From assembly GCA_018056705.1 (NCBI GenBank), contig JAGPFE010000001.1, positions 159,239 through 223,238 of the forward strand: a stretch of 64,000 nucleotides of DNA, read 5' to 3'. Source of the stretch: Candidatus Hydrogenedentota bacterium (GTDB taxonomy: Bacteria > Hydrogenedentota > Hydrogenedentia > Hydrogenedentales > CAITNO01). Made by a program: the position numbers and the translations under genes. The notes beneath the pieces were generated by a model. It saw only the letters and a program-made list of their open reading frames with translations. It had not been told where the DNA came from and searched no databases. Below, one piece after another: positions 43,701 to 52,777 of this stretch. Positions within the stretch are counted from its first letter, which is position 1; each line of letters starts with the position of its first letter.

Positions 43701-45661
43701 GTGAACACGCTGAGATCGGCCGCGGAGGCAGGCATTTGCGGATGCCTGAAATACACCGTGCGACGTACCTTGTAAGAACCCGGAACGGTGTACCGATGCG
43801 CGGGTGCCTCTTCCTGGCTGCTGGTTCCGTCACCGAAACTCCAGGCAACACGGGTGATCGGTAACGCGCCTTCGGGCTGCGTCGCGGGCGTAAACTGTAC
43901 GTCATCCAGCACGGACGCCGGAAGGGGAGCCGCCGTAAAATCCGAATTCGGGGCCTGCTCCACGATAATCTCTTTTGCTATGACCCGGATCAACGTGGCT
44001 GTTCTTACGGCCAGCGTGACGGTATAAGTCTCGGCTGCCTCGAATTTCTTACTGACCTGGAGGCCGGTTTTCTGGTCCGCGGTGGTGGATAAGTTCCCGT
44101 CAAAGTCCCACAGGTACTGGGTTATGGGCTCAGATCCCGCCTGGGTTGTCGCGGCGGAGAACTGCACGGTATCTCCAGCCAGCACGTAAGCGGGCGTGTA
44201 AGTAAAATCGGGAACAGGCGGTCGAACCACCGTTATAAAGTTCTCTTTCGTTTTGGAACTGGTGTTATTGGTGGGATCGGCGGAAGTGACCGTCAGGGTT
44301 ACGGTGTACTGCCCTTCCCGGTTGTAGACATGAGCCGGGTTCTGTTCCGTTGCCTGGTTCCCATCACCGAAATTCCACAGCCACTGAGTGATATCCGAAG
44401 TGCCGGGAATCGACAGATCCGTGAACTGGACCGACTCGCCAATCGCAACCACCACCGGCAACGCTTCGAAATCGGCCTGGGGTGGACGATAGGTCACATC
44501 CACGTTACGGGTAACCGCACTGGAACCAAACGGGGTTGTAACAGTCAACGTAACCGGGTAGGTTTTAACTGCTGGAAACACGTGCGTCGGATTCTGTTCC
44601 GTGCTGGTTGTTCCATCCCCGAAGTCCCAGGCCCAGGCCGTAATTGCCCCCGTGCCAGCGCGGGAAGTATCGAAGAAACGGGCCACCTCGCTCACGTACA
44701 CCACGGGAGAAGCCAGCGCGAAATCGGCGGTCGGCGGGAGGGCCGCGCTGACCTTGATGTAGTTGTTACGCACGCGGGTAAATTCACCCAGTGCCGTTTT
44801 TACCTTAAGCGTTACCGTGTATATGCCGGTTCTCGCGTAGCGATAGGCCGGATTGGCTTCCTTACTCGTGTTTCCGTCACCGAAATCCCATAACCGTTCC
44901 TGCATGGGCACGCTGCCGGAAACCGTGAGATCGGTAAAGACGATCTGCTCGTTGAGATATGCCTCTGTTTTGGATGCCTGAAAGTCTACGGTTATCCCGG
45001 GATCGCCTACCCGGACATACCCATACTTGGTGATCTTCTCCTGATTCCTGCCGGCGGTAACAGTCAGCGAAACATCATACACGCCAGGTTTGACGTACAG
45101 GTGCGTGGGATTGATCTCGGTACTGGTAGTGCCGTCCCCAAAGTCCCATAACCACGCGGTGATCTGTCCTGCCGTGGCAGCCGCCTGGCTCAAATCGCGG
45201 AAGGCCACCGGGCGTCCAAGGTCGATATTGCGCGCGTCGGAGGAAAAATCCGGTTGCAGCACGTCCTCCGCGAAGATTTCCACGGTTACCCTGGAGACGT
45301 TAGGCGCGTCAACGAACAACCGTGACCGGTTCAGGCCGAGGGTCATCTGCTCACGATTGACCTTAACCTTGATCTTTTCCCGGCCAAGCAGAAAACGCGC
45401 GCCGCAGTTATCCTCTGGCTGATCACAGTCCGAAATGGTCACCCACGGATCAGCCGCGGAAATAACGATCGGACCCACTTTACCGCTGCCGTAGGTTGAA
45501 GCCAGTCTAAGAGTCAACTCGGTCTGCCGGGTCCCGAAATCCAGCATTTCCGGAAGGGCTACCAGCCCTGGCGCCACGTCTTTAGGACACCCCGTAAGCG
45601 CCACGCCCAGAACTACCACCCCGAGCGACAGAATCAACCGACTGTGCCCAATGTGCCGCAT
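40715..45661 (-). CDS. PKD-repeat / PqaA-like / C45-like fusion lipoprotein
   Basis: This is a 1648-residue lipoprotein. Lipobox ALTGC puts the acylated Cys at 25. Residues about 150-770 hold seven PKD repeats, each with a WxWxFGDG-type core (the fifth degenerate, YLWDFDG), typical of surface adhesion or carbohydrate-binding modules. Residues about 780-1190 resemble PhoPQ-activated pathogenicity-related proteins (PqaA), with an alpha/beta-hydrolase elbow in VVSGASKRGWTTWL (Ser near 965) and TGTGDQFFLPDSS-type features. Residues about 1300-1648 resemble peptidase family C45 / acyl-transferase-like domains (SPYEMGRQYGEL, VNLGGISFSETI, RAHYFVLADG), but I see no catalytic Cys where ATTWGGAAMAAW replaces the expected motif. 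I infer a large surface hydrolase. It has a strong promoter and GAGGAG before the start. Confidence 0.82.
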   Translation of the reverse strand: MRHIGHSRLILSLGVVVLGVALTGCPKDVAPGLVALPEMLDFGTRQTELTLRLASTYGSGKVGPIVISAADPWVTISDCDQPEDNCGARFLLGREKIKVKVNREQMTLGLNRSRLFVDAPNVSRVTVEIFAEDVLQPDFSSDARNIDLGRPVAFRDLSQAAATAGQITAWLWDFGDGTTSTEINPTHLYVKPGVYDVSLTVTAGRNQEKITKYGYVRVGDPGITVDFQASKTEAYLNEQIVFTDLTVSGSVPMQERLWDFGDGNTSKEANPAYRYARTGIYTVTLKVKTALGEFTRVRNNYIKVSAALPPTADFALASPVVYVSEVARFFDTSRAGTGAITAWAWDFGDGTTSTEQNPTHVFPAVKTYPVTLTVTTPFGSSAVTRNVDVTYRPPQADFEALPVVVAIGESVQFTDLSIPGTSDITQWLWNFGDGNQATEQNPAHVYNREGQYTVTLTVTSADPTNNTSSKTKENFITVVRPPVPDFTYTPAYVLAGDTVQFSAATTQAGSEPITQYLWDFDGNLSTTADQKTGLQVSKKFEAAETYTVTLAVRTATLIRVIAKEIIVEQAPNSDFTAAPLPASVLDDVQFTPATQPEGALPITRVAWSFGDGTSSQEEAPAHRYTVPGSYKVRRTVYFRHPQMPASAADLSVFTEKPNYVVVTPPVAPVVSFAPDFKCAVTTMPATFRIVSTNEPSRPITRWIWNFGDGSVPLELTSDQDVSHQYQAPGSYEVSLTVICDAMPPEYGERTYTLDEPIKVEQGTDLDAYVRMDDGAYAYSLVSDFPVSYEGFNIGRAYIISMTSQQWRTSADIYIGDGVRRDLWTHYITIVDPTNRKSDTGLLFIDGGSRSSTPPTTVDDYFKLVAGLTGVPVALVKNIPSQPIVFTDEVTAGDSTEESLILRSRTEDAIIAYSMNKYMESYTAGTPDPTWPLLFPMAKAAVKAMDTVQAVMAERNRPVKDFVVSGASKRGWTTWLTGVADCRVKAIAPIVIDVLNMAKQMRHHKQAYGYWAPSIYEYAQERVFDRLVPESGTLAPEAEALLKLVDPYEYALLGRLDEPKYLINGTGDQFFLPDSSQWYFADLPGEKYLNYVPNADHGLLDVNAEVNLQNLNNVVGQLAGWIMSVTQNKARPSFTYTVDRVAGTITVNVDPARRPRYVRLWYATTSNARDFRIERGSDGSLYNPDGSLRGPQWYSLTLTPTVSGGTTYVASRPQPPAGLYTGFFVQVGYANTATLPSGLSSIPGVTITVPDLVFTTDVLVIPTAGDGSNLYPEFPGYLANVERPDVVNFPADIAPVVVLTGSPYEMGRQYGELLADKIAEFVPNWVSSFQAATGVTDVQMDQSWANQAALMDPAIVEEINGIADGSGVDLTLLRRAHVVFMRESATTWGGAAMAAWRKQTSNAATLHAVTLNGPTLTSRSWTVGSATRYPQDYGCGVVYIPETGVPHALLTFTGLAIGRTGVNLGGISFSETIDSGSTDLDLSKLNFAFTARELLGTALNLEEAIDFFRVPTHYPQRAHYFVLADGRNYQRGAVLRVTPSGLQSVQYNQASLFSNITTPRNSGVTAAAQNAANLNTYVGVINPLVQPLDRTDAYTIATSAPPADNTRNTLNVVYNTDDFLLEILFSYASQNTPARQRPSVSFDLQQLLP

Positions 45662-45747
45662 GGATGCACTCCTCAAACTTTTATGGGCATACCTGTCCCG
45701 CCGGGCATGTACCCGGAAACCCGGCCTGTTTGACTTTACTCCATAAC

Positions 45748-45776
45748 ATAATGCCAGTTTCTGTGTCACATGTCAA
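45748..45776 (-). promoter_or_regulatory. Strong sigma70-like promoter of the PKD fusion gene
   Basis: Read on the minus strand, a perfect TTGACA and CATTAT are separated by 17 bases, with a leader of about 80 bases. Confidence 0.65.
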
Positions 45777-45893
45777 CAATTTTCTCAAAAATCCGCGCGC
45801 ATCAGGTTTTTTCTTCCAGGTTGAGCCGGTCCGCCATGACGTGGCACAATGAACGCCTGCTGATTCCTTCAACGAGTACTGAGGAAACCTTTT

Positions 45894-46532
45894 ATGTCTG
45901 AAAAAATCCGGCAGACTGCTTTCATCCGTCACGATGAGGGGGATGATGAGGAAGAACAGACCGGCTGCGAACGCCCGGACGAGTCCAAGGATTTCCAGTT
46001 GACCCGGTATCTCATGGATTCACGGGTTGTTCTGGTTACCGGCGATGTGGACCAGAAACTGGCCGAAAAGGTGATATCCCACCTGCTCATCCTGGACCAG
46101 ATTTCCAGCGATCCCATCCGCGTGTTTATCACCTCTCCCGGGGGACACGTGGACTCAGGCTTCGCGATCCATGACGTCATGCGGTTCATCAAGTCTCCCG
46201 TGGTGGCGGTGGGAGCCGGATGGGTTGCCAGTATCGCCGTACCCATCCTGCTGGGCGCCGACCATGACAAGCGTTTCGCCCTGCCCAACACCCGTTTCCT
46301 GCTTCACCAGCCCAGCGGTGGCGCGGGCGGTCAGGCCGCCGACATCCGTATCGAGGCCCAGGAAATCATTAAAATCCGGGAACGGATTAATAATCTGGTC
46401 TCCAGGGAAACCGGACAGCCCGTCGAAAAAGTCGCCCGTGACAGCGACCGGAATTTCTGGATGAGCGCTGAAGAAGCCGTGGAATACGGCCTGATCCGCA
46501 AAATCATCGTTTCCCGTGATGAACTGATCTGA
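45894..46532 (+). CDS. ClpP-family protease with Asn in the catalytic Asp position
   Basis: This ClpP/crotonase-fold protein (212 aa) matches ClpP closely: SPGGHVDSG, AGWVASIAVP with the nucleophile Ser113, LLHQPSGG with His138, and MSAEEAVEYGLI. The Ser-His spacing (25) and His-acid spacing (49) equal those of E. coli ClpP, but the acid position is Asn187 (in DRNFW) rather than Asp. Listeria ClpP1 is a known ClpP with a Ser-His-Asn triad. The N-terminal 45 residues are unusual and acidic (DEGDDEEEQTG). No clpX or clpA lies nearby. GAGGAAA precedes the start. It may be a regulatory subunit of a mixed ClpP complex or a self-standing protease of lower activity; this cannot be decided from sequence. 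Confidence 0.92.
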   Translation: MSEKIRQTAFIRHDEGDDEEEQTGCERPDESKDFQLTRYLMDSRVVLVTGDVDQKLAEKVISHLLILDQISSDPIRVFITSPGGHVDSGFAIHDVMRFIKSPVVAVGAGWVASIAVPILLGADHDKRFALPNTRFLLHQPSGGAGGQAADIRIEAQEIIKIRERINNLVSRETGQPVEKVARDSDRNFWMSAEEAVEYGLIRKIIVSRDELI

Positions 46533-46550
46533 CCCGTGCTGGTTCGCTGA

Positions 46551-49523
46551 TTACCCGGCGCGTTCACGAATGCGCGCGAGCATCCGTTCTGTAATCGGTG
46601 TGACGCGGGTCATCTTCTCGAACGCCAGGTCCAGCGGATCCCCGGCGAGACGCAACCGCCGGGCGAGGTACAGCCGTTCCGCTTCTTCCGGCAGTTCCGA
46701 AGTGGACGAGCCCCGGGCTACCCGCAACCTGTTCAGCAACCGGCGCAGAAAGAGATAATCCTCCCGCAACGCCTCCAGGTCCGTTCGGGGTTCCAGTTCA
46801 CGCTGTTCCAGGGTCCCGATCGCCCGGAGCACCCCCCAGTGACGAACCTCCGGGCAGTCGTTATGGTGGTACAGTTGCATGAGCCGGACGGCAAGTTCCA
46901 CGTCCGCGAGCCCACCCGGCCTGCGCTTGATATCCCGGGGAGCGGCCGAAGCGATCGCGCGGTCCCGCAGTTGTTCCACGTGATCCACGTCGTCCTTCGA
47001 TATGCCCAGCCCGAACGCGAGTTTCCTGGCGTTTTCGGCGAGGGTTTCCGCGAAGTCCCTGTCTCCCGCTACCGCCCGGACTTTCATCAGGGCCAGTCGC
47101 TCCCACATCTGGGCCTCGCGGCGGTAATATTCGAAAAAACGGTCCGCCGAAACCACCAGCATCCCCTTGTTTCCATCGGGTCGCAGTCGGGCGTCCACGT
47201 CGTACAGCGCGCCCCACCGGGTAGGTTCCTTCAGGCGGCGTATGATCCCGGCAGCCAGGACGGCGTAATATTCCGTTGCGGAAAGTCCCGCGTCCTGTGC
47301 CGCGCCACCATGGACAAAAACGAGGTCCAGGTCGCTCGCGTAGCCCATTTCCCGACCGCCAAACTTGCCCAGGGCAAGAACGGCAAAGGGGGCTTCGTGC
47401 CGGCCAAACTGGTTCTCGACCTCCTCGCGGGAGATGGATACCACGTAATCCAGTACCACCTCCGCCAGTTGCGTCAATTCGTCTCCCACGTCGGCGACCG
47501 AAATGCCCTGCGCCAGGTCCCTCACGGCCACCTTGAGCAACTCTCCCAGCTTGAGGCGATAGGGCGCGGCATCCGGTCGCGCGGCGGACCGCAGCATGCG
47601 CAATTCTTCCTCAAGATCCTGGCGCGTGGAAGCGCGCGCGGTCAGTTGGGGCGACCCGACCGTATCCAGCAGGCTTACGTCCCGTGAAACCAGTTCACAA
47701 AGCCATGGGCTGTTGGCTGCCAGCGTGACGAGACGTGAAGATAATCCCGGGTAATAGGCCAACAGGCTGTACATCGCGCCGGGCGTGGGGACATGCGACA
47801 GCATGCTCTCCAGGCGTTCCAGCACGATATCCGGATCCCCCTCTTCTGCCAGGGCCTGGATCAGCGTGGGTGCCACGGTGATAAAGCGTTGCGCCGTATC
47901 CCGCGTGAAGGGCTTGTCTTCCGGCCCGTTCGCCATGTTCTGGAGTATGGCCCGGGCGCGTTCCGGGTCGGAAAATCCCCATTGTGCCAGCCGGGCCAGG
48001 CCATCCGTCGCGTCCGCTCCCCGTTCCAGCAGGGCGGCCACCCATAGATTTCCCGCGCCCTTTTCCGACAGGAACCGCTGGAGAATTTCACGAACCTCCG
48101 CCGTGCGTTGCCGGAATACCGTCAACAGGGCCTGGCCGTTCAGAAATCCCATCCTACGGCCCAGTGAATCCAGTGACGCTCCCGGCTCGGGCAAGGTATG
48201 TTCCTGCAGGCCGTTTTCAATCTGTAGACGGTGTTCCAGTTGGCGCAGAAAGACATAGTGCGTGGCCAGGCGTTCCGCCTCGAAGGGACTCAGGTACTGG
48301 CGCGTGCCCAGCGCGCGGATGGCTTCCAGCGTGTTGGGGGTCCGCAGGTCCGGCCACTTCCCTCCGTTCAGCAGTTGCAGCAACTGCACGGTGAACTCGA
48401 TGTCCCGGATCCCCCCTTCTCCATGCTTTACCTCTCTACCCGAAACGCCCGCCCGCCGCACGCGCGCCTCGGACTGCGCCTTGATCTGCCGGATTTCTTC
48501 CAAGGTCACGTCGTCGAAGTACCTGGGGTAGATAAAAGACCGAAGCCGATCGAGCAACGTCTGGCCCAGTCCAAGGTTTCCCGCGCAGACCCGCGCCTTG
48601 ATCAGGGCCTGGCGTTCCCACGCGCGACCATACACGGCGTAGTAATCCACCGCGTCATCCACCACGCTGCATAGCGGTCCGCTTCGGCCGAAGGGACGCA
48701 ACCGCATGTCCACGCGATAGGCAATTCCGTCAGGCGTGGGTTCGGAAAGAACTCGGATAATCCATTCCCCCAGTTTCCGAAAGTATTCTTCGTGTTCCAG
48801 TTTCCCCCGGCTACCCCCGGAACTTTCCCCCCGTTCGGCATACAGGAAGATCAAGTCAATGTCGGAACTGAAATTAAGTTCCCTGCCGCCGAGTTTTCCC
48901 AGTGCCAGCACGGAAAAGGGATACGCGTCCGGATGATATCCCGGCGGCATGCCATACAGCGGTTCGACCTCCGCCCGGGCTATCGCGAGGGCGCACGCGA
49001 TCGCCGCGTCGGCAAGGTTGCTCAGGTCCAGCACCACCGATGGCAACGGCGCGCGTTTCCAGACCTCCCGCGTGGCGATCCGGAGCAGTTCCCTTCTCGT
49101 GAACCTCCGCAACGCGGCGCGCCGATCCTGAAATTCCGTTTTCCGGAAAATCAGCCTGAGCAGTTCAGATTGCTGCGAGTCCAGGTCGACGGGCGATTCC
49201 AGGTTCGCCTCGTCCCACAGCCACGAGGCGTACTCGGGATTCCGGCACAGAATATCCTCCAGGAACGCGCTGTTTTCGAAAAGGGTAATCAGCATTTCGC
49301 AGTAACTGGGCGCGTTCGCCATCAGCGCCCTTTGGGTGGACGGATCGAAACTCCGTTCAAGGAACCGTGCCATGCCCCGTACCGCGCGGGATGGATCCGC
49401 CGAACGCTTCAGACATTGGCCAAGCACGTCGTTCAGTTTGGCGGGCCCGTTCGCGAGCAGCGTCTCAAGGTATTCATGATCCCGCTCGGGATCCGCGAAC
49501 GCGATGTCTTCCCATTCGTTCAT
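46551..49523 (-). CDS. glnE: Bifunctional glutamine synthetase adenylyltransferase/deadenylase
   Basis: GlnE (990 aa, normal length) adenylylates glutamine synthetase to switch it off and removes the AMP to switch it on, in response to nitrogen. Both nucleotidyltransferase domains are intact: the N-terminal one has LGKLGGRELNFSSDIDLIFLY (Asp pair near 221-223), and the C-terminal one LGKFGGREMGYASDLDLVFVH (near 731-733), joined by the helical regulatory linker. The C-terminal domain also has RLRPDGNKGMLVVS and RPGGLADVELAVRLMQL. It starts about 60 bases after the dnaX stop on the same strand. No glnA or glnB is in view. Confidence 0.96.
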   Translation of the reverse strand: MNEWEDIAFADPERDHEYLETLLANGPAKLNDVLGQCLKRSADPSRAVRGMARFLERSFDPSTQRALMANAPSYCEMLITLFENSAFLEDILCRNPEYASWLWDEANLESPVDLDSQQSELLRLIFRKTEFQDRRAALRRFTRRELLRIATREVWKRAPLPSVVLDLSNLADAAIACALAIARAEVEPLYGMPPGYHPDAYPFSVLALGKLGGRELNFSSDIDLIFLYAERGESSGGSRGKLEHEEYFRKLGEWIIRVLSEPTPDGIAYRVDMRLRPFGRSGPLCSVVDDAVDYYAVYGRAWERQALIKARVCAGNLGLGQTLLDRLRSFIYPRYFDDVTLEEIRQIKAQSEARVRRAGVSGREVKHGEGGIRDIEFTVQLLQLLNGGKWPDLRTPNTLEAIRALGTRQYLSPFEAERLATHYVFLRQLEHRLQIENGLQEHTLPEPGASLDSLGRRMGFLNGQALLTVFRQRTAEVREILQRFLSEKGAGNLWVAALLERGADATDGLARLAQWGFSDPERARAILQNMANGPEDKPFTRDTAQRFITVAPTLIQALAEEGDPDIVLERLESMLSHVPTPGAMYSLLAYYPGLSSRLVTLAANSPWLCELVSRDVSLLDTVGSPQLTARASTRQDLEEELRMLRSAARPDAAPYRLKLGELLKVAVRDLAQGISVADVGDELTQLAEVVLDYVVSISREEVENQFGRHEAPFAVLALGKFGGREMGYASDLDLVFVHGGAAQDAGLSATEYYAVLAAGIIRRLKEPTRWGALYDVDARLRPDGNKGMLVVSADRFFEYYRREAQMWERLALMKVRAVAGDRDFAETLAENARKLAFGLGISKDDVDHVEQLRDRAIASAAPRDIKRRPGGLADVELAVRLMQLYHHNDCPEVRHWGVLRAIGTLEQRELEPRTDLEALREDYLFLRRLLNRLRVARGSSTSELPEEAERLYLARRLRLAGDPLDLAFEKMTRVTPITERMLARIRERAG

Positions 49524-49583
49524 GCGCGTTCGCCGCGTGATTCCGCGAACCGGCCTTTCCCCCTTTCGTGCCGACCATCATGC

Positions 49584-51170
49584 TTACTCGTCGTCTTCAC
49601 CCGGCAGTTCCTCATCCTGATGATCCACGATGCCCACCGGCTGGATCCGGACCTTCCTTTCAGGCGGTTCAACAACCCGGCCACCGAAGAGTTCGAACAC
49701 TATGCCCAGTGCGCTCCTTTCTTCGTCGGTTGGTGGACGTTCCCGATAGGTCTGGCCGGTCTTGTCTCTTCCCGAGCTGGAAGCGCTTTTCCCTCGTGCC
49801 AGTACTCCGGTATTCTGACGGTGTTCCCCCTCTGGAATCGTTCCATGTGGTGAAGATTTCGCGTCATGGGCCGGTTGCGTCCGAGCGGGAACCGTTTCCC
49901 ACGGGGGCGTTTCACCGTGGGCCCGGTTCCGTTCGGTAGGGTGGACGGACCGGCCTCCTTCGCCCGGTGATCGCGCCGCCGTCCCCGGCGTCTCGCTGGC
50001 CGTTGAGGGAAGGGAATGTCCTTCCGAAAGAAGCACGAGTTTCTCGAGCACGGTATCCAGCGATACCTCTTCCACGCCTCGGGAAATCCGGATGAGCATG
50101 GCTTCCAGGGCCGTCCGCTGGGCCAGCAGGGAGTCGTAACTTCCCGCCAGTCCGGCCAGTTGTTCCACGATACGCATCAGTCGAACGGCGCCGAATCGGC
50201 CGGCCCGCGCGCGCAATTCCGCCACCTCTTCCTCGGGCAGGTGCAGGAGGGCGGGGTCTGAAGACGTCGCGCAAACCAGGAGATTCCGAAAATAGCGCAG
50301 CAGTTCTTCGACGAAATAGCCCAGGTCCTTCCCCGCCGCCACCACGTCTTCCACCACGCCGAGCAGTCCGGCCACGTCTCCCGCCAGCATCGCGTCACAC
50401 AGCCGATGAAAAATCGCCCAGTCCACCAGGCCGAGCACGTCAAACACGTCCCGGTAGGTGATCTCATCTCCGCAGTATGCGATCAACTGGTCGAGAATGC
50501 TTTCCGCGTCTCTAATGCCGCCCTCCGCCGCGCGCGCGATCGCGTAAAGGGCCTCGTCCGAGGCCCGAATACCTTCCTGATCCAGAATTTTACGGAGAAG
50601 TTCCACGATCCTGGATGCCGCCACGCGGCGGAAATCATACCGCTGGCACCGGGAAATAATCGTCGCGGGAATCTTGTGCGCCTCGGTGGTCGCCAGGATG
50701 AACACGGCATGGGGCGGAGGCTCTTCCAGGGTCTTAAGAAGCGCGTTGAAGGCCCCGGAAGATAACTGGTGCACTTCGTCGATAATGTATACCTTGTACC
50801 GGCCCAAGGTCGGCACCATCCGCACGTTTTCCCGGATTTCCCGGGCGTGTTCCACGCCGTTGTTGGACGCGCCGTCGATCTCGATCACGTCGATGCTGTT
50901 ACCGGCCGCGATCGCCCGGCAGTTCTCGCAGGTCCCGCAGGGATCCGGCGTGGGCGCGTCGGTGGACAGGCAGTTCAACGCCTTGGCCAGGATGCGGGCC
51001 GTCGTTGTCTTCCCGATACCCCGTGACCCAAGAAACAGGTAGGCGTGGTGAATCCGGCCACTGGACAGGGCGTTGCGCAGGGTCCGGGTAATATGCTCCT
51101 GGCCCACCACCTCGTCAAAACCCTGAGGTCTCCATTTACGGGCCAGTGCGGTGTAGGTGTCCTTGGCCAT
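49584..51170 (-). CDS. dnaX: DNA polymerase III subunits gamma/tau
   Basis: DnaX (528 aa) is the clamp-loader ATPase of DNA polymerase III. It has the family start TYTALARKWRPQGFDEVVGQE, Walker A GSRGIGKT at 48-55, the four-Cys zinc module (Cys67, Cys78, Cys81, Cys84), Walker B YIIDEVHQLS, and the SRCQRYDF sensor. The C-terminal 150 residues are Pro/Ser/Gly-rich and probably disordered, the tau-like tail. The ATG at 51170 is used because the family begins there; an upstream extension has no support. I do not see a clear A-run frameshift site of the E. coli type, but would not exclude one. Confidence 0.97.
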   Translation of the reverse strand: MAKDTYTALARKWRPQGFDEVVGQEHITRTLRNALSSGRIHHAYLFLGSRGIGKTTTARILAKALNCLSTDAPTPDPCGTCENCRAIAAGNSIDVIEIDGASNNGVEHAREIRENVRMVPTLGRYKVYIIDEVHQLSSGAFNALLKTLEEPPPHAVFILATTEAHKIPATIISRCQRYDFRRVAASRIVELLRKILDQEGIRASDEALYAIARAAEGGIRDAESILDQLIAYCGDEITYRDVFDVLGLVDWAIFHRLCDAMLAGDVAGLLGVVEDVVAAGKDLGYFVEELLRYFRNLLVCATSSDPALLHLPEEEVAELRARAGRFGAVRLMRIVEQLAGLAGSYDSLLAQRTALEAMLIRISRGVEEVSLDTVLEKLVLLSEGHSLPSTASETPGTAARSPGEGGRSVHPTERNRAHGETPPWETVPARTQPAHDAKSSPHGTIPEGEHRQNTGVLARGKSASSSGRDKTGQTYRERPPTDEERSALGIVFELFGGRVVEPPERKVRIQPVGIVDHQDEELPGEDDE

Positions 51171-51394
51171 CGCTTCCCCGCGCGCCTGAAAAAACAGGAC
51201 ACGGAGCCCTGCCGCCGGACGGAACCGCAACACACGGAAACGCTCGACTACGGCTGCTTCCTCTCGGACCTGACCGGGTTCGCCGATGTCCCGTTGTACG
51301 GGGCCCGACGGCAGGAAACCCCGTGATAGGTGTCTTCCCTCAACACGGCCTATACCCTATCATACGCGGGGGCAGGCCGTCAACCTGGCAGATC

Positions 51395-52687
51395 TCACGC
51401 GAGGTTAAGGTTTTCCGCCCGCACTACCTTTTCCAGGTATTTCCGGGCGGAAGCCAGCGAATCCACGAAAGGATTGATCGCCAGCGCCTGCAGGGCAAGT
51501 TCAAACGAAGCATGCCGCGCAGCGTCGATCACCAGCCGGTCACTTTCTTTCAGCATGCAGAACAGCCCGCGCAGAAACCGTGGCAACGCGCCCACCCGCC
51601 GGGGGGTTACCGCGCCTTCCCGAATGGTCGTGGGCACCTCCACGCAGGCATCTTCGGGGAGATCCAGGATCGCGCCCTGGTTAGGCACGCACAGCACCGG
51701 CTTCACCTCTCGATGCCCCTCAAAACTTTCCAGCAGGGGCAGAACCGATTCTTCGTACCAGATCGCGTTACGCTGGCGGGTGACCTCGGGAATCATGTCT
51801 ACCCGCGGATCTTCATATATCCGCAGGATCTGGGACTCCGCCTCGATCAGCAGTTCCGACCGGTACCGGTGGCTGCGTTTCTGGTCCCGGAGAATATCAC
51901 CCCTCCGGAAATACGCGGCCGCTTCCCGTGTCGGAATCATCCGGAACAGGGACACCAGTTCCCGGTCAAACTCCGGATCGCCACTTCCCTCCACCGCTTC
52001 CACCAGTTGGGCCATGCGGCTGCGGCCTTCATACCGGACATCCTGGATCCAACCGAAATGATATGCCCCGAAATAATCCACCTCCACCTCTGCTTGGGGC
52101 AGGCCGAGCAACGTTGCGACCCGGCCGCGATATTTCCGCGCGAGATCGCACACGCCAATCACCCTGAGCCGGGTCAATCGACTCAGGGCTTCCACCACGA
52201 TCCCCACGGGATTCATCATGTTGATGACTACCGCTTCGGGCGCCAGTTCCTCGATAACCCGGGCGTATTCCAGCAGAATCGGCAGGGAACGCAAGGCGTT
52301 GGTCACCGCGCCCGCACCCACCTGTTCGCTGCCCAGCAGGTCGAACTGGGGCGGCAACGACTCGTCACGGAAACGCGCTTTCATCCCCCCGACGCGCATC
52401 TGGTTGACGATGTATTTCGCTCCCCTCACCGCCGCCCGGATGTCCGTTTCGGGAATGATGAGGGTCGGGTAACCCGCGCGGTTAACGAGGCGCTTGCAGA
52501 AACCAGCCACCGTTTCCAGTTTCCGGCCCGGGTGCCCGAACAGGACAATCTCCTCCACGGGGAGATTTCGGGCGATAATCGCGTTGACCAGTTCGGGGAC
52601 ATACACGCTGCTGCCCCCCAGCACGCAAATCCGGGGAATAACCGTCTGGAAAATGTCAACGTTCTTCCGTGAAGACTTCGTCCTCAT
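51395..52687 (-). CDS. GH4 family NAD-dependent alpha/beta-glycosidase-like enzyme
   Basis: This is a GH4 enzyme (430 aa), the NAD- and metal-dependent glycosidases that oxidise C3 of the sugar before cleavage. The N-terminal nucleotide-binding strand is ICVLGGSSVYVPELVNAI at about 20-37. VINMMNPVGIVVEA matches the conserved Asn-Pro motif, VIGVCDLARK holds the metal-ligand Cys, and DYFGAYHFGW the metal-ligand His region. The spacing of these motifs agrees with GH4. GGGAAG precedes ATG. It is a single gene with dnaX downstream on the same strand, 225 bases away, and the substrate (alpha- or beta-, phosphorylated or not) cannot be read. Confidence 0.85.
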   Translation of the reverse strand: MRTKSSRKNVDIFQTVIPRICVLGGSSVYVPELVNAIIARNLPVEEIVLFGHPGRKLETVAGFCKRLVNRAGYPTLIIPETDIRAAVRGAKYIVNQMRVGGMKARFRDESLPPQFDLLGSEQVGAGAVTNALRSLPILLEYARVIEELAPEAVVINMMNPVGIVVEALSRLTRLRVIGVCDLARKYRGRVATLLGLPQAEVEVDYFGAYHFGWIQDVRYEGRSRMAQLVEAVEGSGDPEFDRELVSLFRMIPTREAAAYFRRGDILRDQKRSHRYRSELLIEAESQILRIYEDPRVDMIPEVTRQRNAIWYEESVLPLLESFEGHREVKPVLCVPNQGAILDLPEDACVEVPTTIREGAVTPRRVGALPRFLRGLFCMLKESDRLVIDAARHASFELALQALAINPFVDSLASARKYLEKVVRAENLNLA

Positions 52688-52777
52688 CTCGACTTCCCGG
52701 CCGCCGTCATGATACGTCTACCTCCGCGATACGCTCTTACGTTATCGTTTTTACCAATGCCAGAGCAAGCCCACGGG

